Shown here: positions 16,950-24,726 of the stretch, in pieces
Layout of the letters: each line of letters opens with the position of its first letter
Position numbering within the stretch: position 1 is the stretch's first letter
Assembly: GCA_902775565.1 (NCBI GenBank)
Contig: CACYMP010000004.1
Location: 62,001-126,000, forward strand
Length of the DNA stretch: 64,000 bases
Source of the DNA: Oscillospiraceae bacterium
GTDB lineage: Bacteria; Bacillota; Clostridia; Saccharofermentanales; Saccharofermentanaceae
Reading direction: 5' to 3'
Program-made: the position numbers and the translations under genes
The notes under the pieces: generated by a model
Told to the model about the DNA's origin: nothing
Databases searched by the model: none
Seen by the model: the letters and a program-made list of their open reading frames with translations, nothing else

Positions 16950-19205
16950 TTACTCTTTCCTTCTGACGATCTCGATCCTGCCGGAAGAGCCGTCCATCCT
17001 CACGATGTCTCCTGTATTTATCCTGTTCATTACGTCAGCGACGCCGACGACCGAAGGTATCCCGATCTCACGCGAGATTATTGCGGTGTGGGACAGGATC
17101 GATCCCTTCTGAGATATTACACCTTTTGCAGATGCAAGGTAGAATACCCAGCCCGGGTCAGTCATCTTTGTAACAAGGATCTTGTCTTTGCAGCCCTCGA
17201 GCATCGATATGTCTTCAACAACGAGAGCCTCGCCCTCCGAGATCCCGCCCGAGCACGGAACGCCCTGCATGACACCTTCAGAAGAACGCATCCTGTGCGA
17301 ATTCACGCTGACGTGGTGCTTGGAGAATTCCTTTTTCTCGAAAATGATCCTCGAGAACGCAGGCAGGCACTTATACATGCGGTATTCGTTCCTGCGCTGC
17401 TTTATCCTGTCTTTCGCATCAAAAGACTCTTTTGCCATGGCGAACATCTCATCATATGTCAGGTAGAAGATATCCTTTTCGCTGTCGATCAGGCCGGCGG
17501 CAAGGAAGTTCTTTCCGAGGCTTCTTACTATCTCCCTCACCATACCGTAGATGCGGCTTCTGTTAAGTCTGGATATTTCCCTGTTGGAAATGCCTGTGGT
17601 GCATCTTGCAGCGAGCTTTCTTATGCGTCTGCTCTCGCCCGACATGTCGCGGGCATCGTCCTTCATTATGCTCTTATGGATCTCTTCGAGTTTTGCCTCA
17701 TCTTCGCAGTACTCGTCTATCTTCCTGATGAGAAGCGACGGATCCGTTCTGAACGTGGGGCTCTCGAGCTTTAATTCCTCGAGATTGCGGTCACCGTAGA
17801 GCTTTATGTATTCTTCCGTGCGTTTCTCGAATTCCTCCTGTGACATATCTTTCCTGTGATACGCAAGATCTATCATGGCACGCACAGGCTTTAAGCTTTC
17901 GATATTGGTAATACCCGACAGGAACTCATTGGTCTTGTCATCGGCATCAGCATGCTTTTTCCTCAGGAAATGCTTCAGAAGTCCCGTGTAAACAAAAGTG
18001 TACAGGTCGTTTATCAGCGTGATGTCCCAGCAGGCGAGAAGTTTTTTCTCGATGACGGCGTATTGCGCGAGGAGCTCTTCGTTACTCATTCCTTCATGAT
18101 ATGACTTATAGAATTCGTCATTGATCCTGATGAATTCCCTATTGAGCTTTTCCATCTCGGAAGGCGAATTCAAGAATGCCCTGATTATGCGCCTGTTGAT
18201 CCTCATGCGCTCGGCAAAGGACACTTTCATATCCTGTTTTTCATCGTATGTCTTGTTCTTTACACCGAGCATCTCCTGCCAGACCGGGATTATCTTTTTC
18301 CTGAACGGAAGGAACTTGATAAGCGTGTACCAGTTGGAGATCTTGTAGTACATGCGGCCGTTTACATTGCCCACCATGTTCCCGAAAACGGGCTTCAACC
18401 CGTCCAAGTACTTGCCTTCGCCGATAATCCTTCTGCAGAGCCCCTCGAAAACGCCGCTGTAGACAAAGCCGACAAATCCGCATGTCAGAGGCAGGCTTAA
18501 GTTCGGATAACTCTCAACGATATTGCTGTTATCTAATATCAGGAACTTTGACGGATCGCATCCGGCGAACGTCGTGATCTTCCTGGCCTGAAGGATATAG
18601 ATCCTGCCGTCCTTGATCGAGAACTCTATATCAAGATAATCTCCCAGGAGTTCTTTTATCTTCGATGAGATACCGATCAAGTCATGGATCTGATCTGACG
18701 TGAGCATATCGTCAGCGCCCTCGTAGTAATACAGATCATCGTTCGTGTTGTAGTAGTAGCTCGTCGTATCGGTCCTGTCGGAAACGACTTTGTCGCCTGT
18801 TCCCTTACCGACCGTGATGACGCACTCGTTCATTATTCCCTGGGGATTTGCGGTGAACATGATCCCTGCAAGATCCGCATCGATCATCTTCTGGACGATA
18901 ACGCTCATCTTAATGTCTTTGCCGATCTCACGCTGCTTTAAGTATTCAGCCGCGCCCTCATTGGAGACGGATGCCATGCAAAGATCTATCTTTTCCTGAA
19001 GCTCGTTTTCCGTAACGCCAAGGAACGTATCGAACTGTCCGGCAAAGCTGTCTGACGCGCCGTCTTCGACATCGGCCGACGATCTTACTGAACTGATCTT
19101 CCAAGTAACGTCAGGTGCCTTTCCGTCCGTAACGACGACAAACTCAGGAACCGGTATTCCGTTGTCCCTCATCAGTATCAGATTGTCGGCTTTGCCTCCG
19201 TACAT
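16950..19205 (-). CDS. Rifampin-phosphotransferase-like (PPDK/PEP-synthase family) enzyme 1
   Basis: About 751 aa. N-terminal ATP-grasp of the pyruvate-phosphate-dikinase type (GGKADNLILMRDNGIPVPEF, SSVRSSADVEDGASDSFAGQ, MFTANPQG, YLDIEFSIKDGRIYILQAR), a long helical middle domain (about 250-630), and a C-terminal swivelling His domain with SHTAIISREIGIPSVVG; His at about 706. In this family the His carries the beta-phosphate of ATP to an acceptor, releasing AMP and phosphate. The order ATP-grasp, substrate domain, His domain is that of rifampin phosphotransferases rather than of PEP synthase, so the acceptor is likely an alcohol. The ATP-grasp is unusually short, lacking most of the segment between the GGK loop and RSSA motif. 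ATG at 19203-19205 shares one base with the ubiA stop (TGATG) and has AAAGGA 8 nt upstream. Confidence 0.75.
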   Translation of the reverse strand: MYGGKADNLILMRDNGIPVPEFVVVTDGKAPDVTWKISSVRSSADVEDGASDSFAGQFDTFLGVTENELQEKIDLCMASVSNEGAAEYLKQREIGKDIKMSVIVQKMIDADLAGIMFTANPQGIMNECVITVGKGTGDKVVSDRTDTTSYYYNTNDDLYYYEGADDMLTSDQIHDLIGISSKIKELLGDYLDIEFSIKDGRIYILQARKITTFAGCDPSKFLILDNSNIVESYPNLSLPLTCGFVGFVYSGVFEGLCRRIIGEGKYLDGLKPVFGNMVGNVNGRMYYKISNWYTLIKFLPFRKKIIPVWQEMLGVKNKTYDEKQDMKVSFAERMRINRRIIRAFLNSPSEMEKLNREFIRINDEFYKSYHEGMSNEELLAQYAVIEKKLLACWDITLINDLYTFVYTGLLKHFLRKKHADADDKTNEFLSGITNIESLKPVRAMIDLAYHRKDMSQEEFEKRTEEYIKLYGDRNLEELKLESPTFRTDPSLLIRKIDEYCEDEAKLEEIHKSIMKDDARDMSGESRRIRKLAARCTTGISNREISRLNRSRIYGMVREIVRSLGKNFLAAGLIDSEKDIFYLTYDEMFAMAKESFDAKDRIKQRRNEYRMYKCLPAFSRIIFEKKEFSKHHVSVNSHRMRSSEGVMQGVPCSGGISEGEALVVEDISMLEGCKDKILVTKMTDPGWVFYLASAKGVISQKGSILSHTAIISREIGIPSVVGVADVMNRINTGDIVRMDGSSGRIEIVRRKE

Positions 19206-20113
19206 CAGATGAGTCCTTTCCACTTACAGAAAATGTAACCTGCAACGGTGATGAGCATCGCGCTTTCCTGAATGTATGTGTAGCGTTCGACCTTTTCGAC
19301 GATAACAAACTTTTCCGGATCCTTGTTGAACTGCAGAAATTTGATGGTCATCCACGTGGTAAGGCCGCAGAAGAACAATACCGTGGGCTTGCTGAGATTC
19401 CATACGAGAACGATGTTTGTGAGGATGTCGACGATGGTCAGAACGAGCACGAACCAGATGGCTTTCTTGTAGCCCCAGAGCTTGGAATAAGTAACGTATT
19501 CCGTCTCGTCCTTCGGCGCTCTGATCTTTCTCGATACCTCCCAGATGAGAGCCGGGAAATAAAGCGTCCAAAGTGTCATGAGAGTCGTGATCGAGAATGG
19601 ATTAAGCTGATATTTGATAACCGTGAAAGAGATGATGTAAAGGTTGATTATCATCTGCACGGGGTTATGCGTTACGAGCGCGGCGAAAAGATTCGGCTGG
19701 ATCTTCGCCTTCTGGAAGAACCAGTTCCTCATCAGGAACCCGTACGCGTAAAGGATCGCGCAGAATATCAGATTGTTCATGAAGATGATATTCAGAGCGA
19801 TCGCGATGGCCTGGAAAAAGATGCAGGATATGATTATGTCCTTCTTATAGACGCGTCCCGATGCAAGTGGCCTGTCCGGGAAGAGCTTTTTGTCGGTCTC
19901 GTAATCCTTGAGGTCGTCAGCGACACGGAGCCACAAAAGGAATGCGAACACGGTATACGCACCCGTAACTTCCTGCATGCCGAGCCTGAACTCGAGCACA
20001 CCGTAGTTGAGAAGTATTATGAAATAAATCTCGCCGAAGACTATCATGCCGAGAAGCAGCCTGGCAAGCAGCGGATATCTTTCTTTGTAGTATATGTAAA
20101 GTCTCTTAAACAT
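19205..20113 (-). CDS. UbiA-superfamily membrane prenyltransferase
   Basis: A roughly 302-aa integral membrane protein with eight or nine hydrophobic helices. UbiA enzymes transfer a prenyl group from its diphosphate to an acceptor. The first metal-binding motif is clear (DDLKDYETD followed by PDRPLASG near residues 63-87), matching the NDxxDxxxD...RPLxSG pattern. The second is altered: the usual DxxxD region reads EVSRKIRAPKDE then YSKLWG. The family includes digeranylgeranylglyceryl-phosphate synthase of archaea and quinone enzymes; acceptor here is unknown. ATG at 20111-20113 overlaps the psd stop by 8 nt; a GTG six nt earlier is an alternative. Neighbours are phospholipid genes, not quinone genes, which favours a lipid acceptor. 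Confidence 0.8.
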   Translation of the reverse strand: MFKRLYIYYKERYPLLARLLLGMIVFGEIYFIILLNYGVLEFRLGMQEVTGAYTVFAFLLWLRVADDLKDYETDKKLFPDRPLASGRVYKKDIIISCIFFQAIAIALNIIFMNNLIFCAILYAYGFLMRNWFFQKAKIQPNLFAALVTHNPVQMIINLYIISFTVIKYQLNPFSITTLMTLWTLYFPALIWEVSRKIRAPKDETEYVTYSKLWGYKKAIWFVLVLTIVDILTNIVLVWNLSKPTVLFFCGLTTWMTIKFLQFNKDPEKFVIVEKVERYTYIQESAMLITVAGYIFCKWKGLI

Positions 20114-20972
20114 ACTCACAAACCCCTATATGTTCTCCCATTTTAACCTTTGTCTCTATCCCGTTTCCACTCATTTCAAGGATGTCATCGTCGACTTTGA
20201 TCCTATCCTTTTCGAAAAACAGGACGACAGTCGATCCGCCCTGCTCAAAATATCCTTTTTCCTGACCTTTCTCAAACTTCAAAGCGCCGTTATTCTTTAT
20301 CCTTCCTACAAGTAGCGCGCCAACCTCGATATAGATTACCTTTCCGAAATGATCGGTATCAAGAACATTTACAATGCGGTGGTTCTCTTTATAGATCTTG
20401 TACTTTGACGATATCGAGCTGACGGTGTGAAGCTTTCCTTTGATCTCGTTTGAAGATAATACCCTGCCCGAATCGATGAAGCAGTAGTGGTGATAGTCAT
20501 CCATCGAAAGCCTGAATACGAGAGCTTTGCCGCCGGCGAAAGAACTCAGGTCAGTACAGTTCCCCGTAATCTCCTCCGGTGTATACACGCTTCCTTTTAC
20601 GGTAAACTTCAGATCATCACCGATGTCATAGCATAAGACTTTGGAATCAGCAGGAGAAATGATGACGGAAGGATCTTGATCGGCAGGACGTCTGCCCGGC
20701 TTGATCCTGCGCGTGAAAAAATCGGAAAACGAAACGTATTCGCGCTCCTCAAAATCATCCATAAAGATCTTGTATTCCGCGATAAACGGAGCGATCTTTT
20801 TCGCACTCGACTTTCTTCTGTCTTTCGCAGTTGCCATAGTCGAGAATACAGGAAGAAGAATAAACTTCGAAAGCACTCTGCCGTACCATGTGTTATAAAG
20901 CCGCTCCAGCGAACTTCCGCCGTACTGGCGGTCTTCAATGAAGCTCTTATCCTGTCTTACGTATATCTTCAT
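20106..20972 (-). CDS. psd: Phosphatidylserine decarboxylase (or archaetidylserine decarboxylase-like)
   Basis: A 288-aa pyruvoyl-dependent decarboxylase converting a phosphatidylserine-type lipid to the ethanolamine form. The proenzyme cleavage site is GGST (FEQGGSTVVLFFEKD), with Ser at about 247 becoming the pyruvoyl group. LSMDDYHHYCFIDSG gives the DYHxx..DSG motif, and FFTRRIKPGRRP is the N-terminal landmark of the Clostridium-type (class II) enzyme. ATG at 20970-20972 overlaps the pssA stop as ATGA; the longer frame runs inside pssA and is rejected. Substrate chain type (acyl or isoprenoid) cannot be read from the sequence. Confidence 0.9.
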   Translation of the reverse strand: MKIYVRQDKSFIEDRQYGGSSLERLYNTWYGRVLSKFILLPVFSTMATAKDRRKSSAKKIAPFIAEYKIFMDDFEEREYVSFSDFFTRRIKPGRRPADQDPSVIISPADSKVLCYDIGDDLKFTVKGSVYTPEEITGNCTDLSSFAGGKALVFRLSMDDYHHYCFIDSGRVLSSNEIKGKLHTVSSISSKYKIYKENHRIVNVLDTDHFGKVIYIEVGALLVGRIKNNGALKFEKGQEKGYFEQGGSTVVLFFEKDRIKVDDDILEMSGNGIETKVKMGEHIGVCEYV

Positions 20973-21586
20973 CTGACGAAAATGATATATACGGCAAACA
21001 AAGCGATAGCGAGCAGCATGAGGAAGATATATCCCTTCTTCCCCGGCTTGATGAACTTGATCTTCAGTATGAACAGCAATGCCATTATCTCCATCGCGAT
21101 GCACATGAAAAGCGCAGTCACCTCAGTGTTGAAATACAGATGAAGAAGATAGACAAGAGGAAAGACAAGAGCAGCATAAGTAACAGGCATGCCCGTATAG
21201 TATTTGATCGGCGAATCCTTGTCTTCGTTTTCTTCCTGGCAGACATTGAAATATGCAAGTCTTGCAATACCGAAAACAGAATACAATACAGCTGCGACTG
21301 CCGCATACCAGGTAAGACCTGCGAGCTTGACTATCAGCACTACGGGAAGCACGATGAAGCTTACAACATCGACCAAAGAATCAAGCTGAATGCCAAAGTT
21401 CTTCTCTTCTTCAGTCCTCTTGCACATCCTTGCGATCGTGCCGTCGAAAAGGTCGCAGATACCCGCGCCCATGAAGCACATCATCGCAGATTTATAAAAA
21501 CCTGACATCAGAAGAAAGATCGAAGCAACTGCAAGGAGCATTCCGACATAAGTTGCGATAACAGACTTGTTCCACTTGCCGATCAT
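20969..21586 (-). CDS. pssA: CDP-alcohol phosphatidyltransferase, PssA (phosphatidylserine synthase) type
   Basis: A 205-aa membrane enzyme with about six helices that condenses a CDP-lipid with L-serine. The family motif is seen as DLFDGTIAR, then G near residue 64, and QLDSLVDVVSF, i.e. D-x2-DG-x2-AR-xn-G-x3-D-x3-D. There are 11 residues between AR and G rather than the common 8-9 (MCKRTEEEKNF), a small insertion. LDSLxDVVSF is typical of serine rather than glycerol or inositol transferases, and the psd gene directly downstream supports that. GGGGAG is 7 nt before the ATG, which starts 1 nt after the preceding stop. Confidence 0.88.
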   Translation of the reverse strand: MIGKWNKSVIATYVGMLLAVASIFLLMSGFYKSAMMCFMGAGICDLFDGTIARMCKRTEEEKNFGIQLDSLVDVVSFIVLPVVLIVKLAGLTWYAAVAAVLYSVFGIARLAYFNVCQEENEDKDSPIKYYTGMPVTYAALVFPLVYLLHLYFNTEVTALFMCIAMEIMALLFILKIKFIKPGKKGYIFLMLLAIALFAVYIIFVR

Positions 21587-21587
21587 G

Positions 21588-24107
21588 TTATTTCTCCCCG
21601 TTTATCGTAACGATGCCGGTGGCGCCGTCAATCGTTATTGTCTGTCCGTCCTTTATCTTCGTAAGAGCGTCATGGCAGTTGACTATCGCGGGAATACCGT
21701 ACTCGCGCGATACGATTGCAGCGTGGCAGAGAATACCGCCGTATTCGGTAACGATGCCGGAAAGGATCGCAAATTTAGGTGTCCATCCCGTATCGGTAAA
21801 TCTCGTGACAAGGATATCGTTCTGCTTGAGCCTGTCGATCTCGGAGAAATCATAGATGACCCTTGCAGTGCCCGTGACGACGCCGTTGTTTGCGCCAATT
21901 CCCCTGATCGCATCATCACCTGCTGCGGCAGAAGCTGAAGAAGGATTGCTGAAGATCTCGCCGATCTCATTCTCGCTCATGTAATTGCGGAACGAATTGT
22001 AATATCTTCTGTTCTTTCTAATGATCCCGTTCAGATCGTCAGATGTGATCTTACCGTTAAGATAATCCCAGACGTTGCCGACCTTGAGCATCCAGATGTC
22101 GTCCTCATTTTCGAGGACTTTCTCTTCTACGAGCTTCTTTGAAAGCAAGGCCGTATAAACGCGGATCAGATAATAGAACCTGGTCGATACGTCCCTGAAC
22201 TCCTCACGCCACCAGAGCATGCGGCGCATTCCGTCGACCTTTTTCCTGATCTTGCCATATTTAGACGCGCTGAGGTTCTTCTCAAGGGATGCAAAGATCA
22301 CTTCGCTCTTGAGCTTGCCCTCTTTCCTGTCCTTCTCAGGACCAAAGTCACCCGTGAGCGGCAGCATGTCCTTTACGGATGCGACGAGCGGGAGCGGATC
22401 TTCGTAGTAGCAAGGATATGTGACATCGAGTTCCTTGTCTGAGTGATAGCCGAACTTTTCAACTATATCTTTCATGCCCGGGATAAGATATTCACCGCTG
22501 TCTATATTTTTCGTAATCTCTTCAGCGGTTGTGCTGTTCCAGTATGAAAGCGCTGCGCTGTCGTTCCTGATCTTTCTTGACAGATCCCACATCGCATAGA
22601 AAGGAAGCATATGGGAAATGTTATCGATGCTTCCTAAGAGCGTTAAGTATTCGCTCTCGGAAACATACTTGAGAAGTCCGTCCTTATAGAGCGACTGGTG
22701 GATCGTGTTGATGAATATCTGCCAGAAATAAGTCGTCTCGCTGTGCAGGTAGATATCGTGAGTCAGGTTCATGAAGCGCGACTTGATATCGTCTATCGTA
22801 TGGTTGTCGTAATTCTTCCAGTATTCCTCATAGGTCTTCAGAAGATCGCTCTTTAACGTCTCGGCATTCTCATTTCTTTCCTTGAGGATCTTCTTCTGGG
22901 CAAGAGCCATGCGCGCGATATGGACAAGCGCACCGGGAGTTGCTCTCGTTACATGGCCGTCGCCTTCATATGTACGTCTGATGCCGTATTCCTGGTCGAA
23001 CTCCCTTTCCCTGTACCCGACGACCTGGCTCATGGCAAGCTTTACGACCGAAAGATTCCAATAGGGCCTGCCGTAATACATCTCGCCAAGCTTTCTTTCA
23101 AGATCCTTTTCGGTGAGGATCTTCGAATCAAGGATGAACTTCCTCAAGGAATGCTCCCAGATATATTCATAAAGGCTCCACATGTACGGAGTACATACGG
23201 TGGCTGAAACGCCGCCGTCCTTGAAGTCCGCGGTCGTCCAGATATCCTTGAGGTCTCCGTAATTTATCTTGGTGATGCTCCTTGACTGAAGGATAAAGAG
23301 TTCGCCATTTTCCACAGCGAATTCGATATCGCAGGGATAGCCGAAATTTATCTGAATGTCTGAGAACACCTTGCCCATCTTTTCGAGCATGGCGTCATCA
23401 AGGAGTCCGGCTTTGTTTGAAGCTACGGGCTTCATCTCATATCTGTCGTACTCGTACTGTTCGGGATTGACCTTGCCGCTTACGATGTTCTCGCCTAAGC
23501 CTTCGATCACCTCGATGAGCATTCTCTTATCGTTTCCGGTGACCGGGTTGACCGTAAAGCAGATACCGCTTAAGTCGGAATTGACCATCTCCTGAACGAC
23601 AACGGCCATCGCGAGATCATCAGGATCGATCTTATTTGCCGCTATGTAGCTGATGCCCGTTTTATCGAACATCGAACGGTAGCAGTCTATGACCTTTTCG
23701 GCAATAGAATCCGCGCCCTTCGTGTTAAGGAACGTCTTATACTGACCTGCAAAAGAGAACTCCGCGAGGTCCTCTTTCGTCGCGGAAGAGCGCACTGCGT
23801 AGCACTTGGAATCATCAGTCATCGAAGCGATCTTCGAGATCATTTCGTCATCTGCTTTAAGGCCTTCGAAAAGAGCTTCTATCGCTTTGCCTGTAGCCTC
23901 GGCATTCTCTGCCGAAAGCTTACTCATCAGATCGGATATCTTATCTGCGATGCCGTTTTTCTTAACAAATGAACGGTATTCTTCCGCGTCCAGGACAATT
24001 CCGTCGGGAACGTTGAAACCGGCTTTTCTCATCTCTACGAGATTGCCGGCTTTGTTGCCTGATTCATTCTTAGTCGATTCGGGTCCTGAACTAATCCTGT
24101 AGATCAT
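21588..24107 (-). CDS. Rifampin-phosphotransferase-like (PPDK/PEP-synthase family) enzyme 2
   Basis: An 839-aa paralogue of the other dikinase-like gene of this operon, more complete. ATP-grasp at about 1-285 (GNKAGNLVEMRKAGFNVPDG, AVRSSATKEDLAEFSFAGQ, CFTVNPVTGNDKRMLIEV, DIEFAVENGELFILQSRS), a helical substrate domain (about 290-720), and a C-terminal His domain with GGILCHAAIVSREYGIPA, His at about 795. The residue before the His is Cys where Ser or Thr is usual. The middle domain starts IWTTADFKDGGVSATVCTPYMW, as in RPH-like proteins whose middle domain binds an organic acceptor. No PEP-synthase-type C-terminal PEP-binding barrel is present, so central-metabolism function is unlikely. Acceptor unknown; a lipid alcohol is inferred from the neighbours. 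Confidence 0.78.
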   Translation of the reverse strand: MIYRISSGPESTKNESGNKAGNLVEMRKAGFNVPDGIVLDAEEYRSFVKKNGIADKISDLMSKLSAENAEATGKAIEALFEGLKADDEMISKIASMTDDSKCYAVRSSATKEDLAEFSFAGQYKTFLNTKGADSIAEKVIDCYRSMFDKTGISYIAANKIDPDDLAMAVVVQEMVNSDLSGICFTVNPVTGNDKRMLIEVIEGLGENIVSGKVNPEQYEYDRYEMKPVASNKAGLLDDAMLEKMGKVFSDIQINFGYPCDIEFAVENGELFILQSRSITKINYGDLKDIWTTADFKDGGVSATVCTPYMWSLYEYIWEHSLRKFILDSKILTEKDLERKLGEMYYGRPYWNLSVVKLAMSQVVGYREREFDQEYGIRRTYEGDGHVTRATPGALVHIARMALAQKKILKERNENAETLKSDLLKTYEEYWKNYDNHTIDDIKSRFMNLTHDIYLHSETTYFWQIFINTIHQSLYKDGLLKYVSESEYLTLLGSIDNISHMLPFYAMWDLSRKIRNDSAALSYWNSTTAEEITKNIDSGEYLIPGMKDIVEKFGYHSDKELDVTYPCYYEDPLPLVASVKDMLPLTGDFGPEKDRKEGKLKSEVIFASLEKNLSASKYGKIRKKVDGMRRMLWWREEFRDVSTRFYYLIRVYTALLSKKLVEEKVLENEDDIWMLKVGNVWDYLNGKITSDDLNGIIRKNRRYYNSFRNYMSENEIGEIFSNPSSASAAAGDDAIRGIGANNGVVTGTARVIYDFSEIDRLKQNDILVTRFTDTGWTPKFAILSGIVTEYGGILCHAAIVSREYGIPAIVNCHDALTKIKDGQTITIDGATGIVTINGEK

Positions 24108-24119
24108 AAAACTTTCCTT

Positions 24120-24722
24120 TTAGAACATATTCTTGCGCAGATGCGCGAAATATAAAAGCATGTTGAAGATGATGTGCGTCACCGCTCCGACGATAACATA
24201 GACGAAATAGAACCATACCGGAAGCGGATGGAATAGGCATACGACCAAAACGCACCCGAAGATCGAATCAGACTGGTCTAAAAATACGAACAGGACCTTC
24301 TGCCAACCCTTCATCGTTTTTCCGGGTTCTATTCCGAGACGCCTTTTAAGAAAGCTGTTCGGGAGCTCAAAAAGCGCATAGGCAAAGCCTACGAGAAGTC
24401 CCGTCAAGAGATTGAAGACAATAGTATTCTCATGTTCGAGATAAAAGAAATCGTGGTTCTGAAGCGCAGGAGATGCCTTGCAGATAAAGCCCCATATGAG
24501 AGTCATCAGAGTTCCTAAGATCAGGTAACCTGCAAAACCCTTCCAGGTCTTGTTGTCGCCGAAGATGCGCCTGCCGTCCGTGAAATTCTTCCCTGCATCC
24601 ATAGGCTTTTTGAGAAAACCGAGGATCGGAAGCTTGCAGAAGACCATATTGAAGATCCCTGCAAATATCACCGGCATTAGTGTAACGTACATGAATGCCA
24701 GGCTTGTCAGGACGCTTTTCAT
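24120..24722 (-). CDS. CarS-like (CDP-archaeol synthase/DUF46 family) membrane protein
   Basis: A 200-aa polytopic membrane protein. GRRIFGDNKTWKGFAGYL near residue 46 and LDQSDSIFGCVL near 150 are the two hallmark segments of the CarS/DUF46 family, whose archaeal members activate unsaturated archaetidic acid with CTP. The wider superfamily includes CdsA, dolichol kinase and phytol kinase. Bacteria do carry members, function mostly untested. Start: ATG at 24720-24722, 4 nt after the upstream stop; the longer frame intrudes into that gene. The 12-nt gap to the next gene places it second in the lipid operon. It could be a cytidylyltransferase for a non-standard phosphatidic acid or a CTP-dependent lipid kinase. 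Confidence 0.8.
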   Translation of the reverse strand: MKSVLTSLAFMYVTLMPVIFAGIFNMVFCKLPILGFLKKPMDAGKNFTDGRRIFGDNKTWKGFAGYLILGTLMTLIWGFICKASPALQNHDFFYLEHENTIVFNLLTGLLVGFAYALFELPNSFLKRRLGIEPGKTMKGWQKVLFVFLDQSDSIFGCVLVVCLFHPLPVWFYFVYVIVGAVTHIIFNMLLYFAHLRKNMF

Positions 24723-24726
24723 AGCT

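Noticed and set aside
19205-20113. UbiA-type gene as a menaquinone or haem O enzyme (MenA, CyoE)
   Set aside because: No other quinone or haem gene is near, and the second metal motif is unlike MenA or CyoE; the lipid context is stronger.
20972-21104. N-terminal extension of psd to 21104
   Set aside because: It overlaps pssA by more than 130 nt in another frame; ATGA coupling at 20969-20972 is better.
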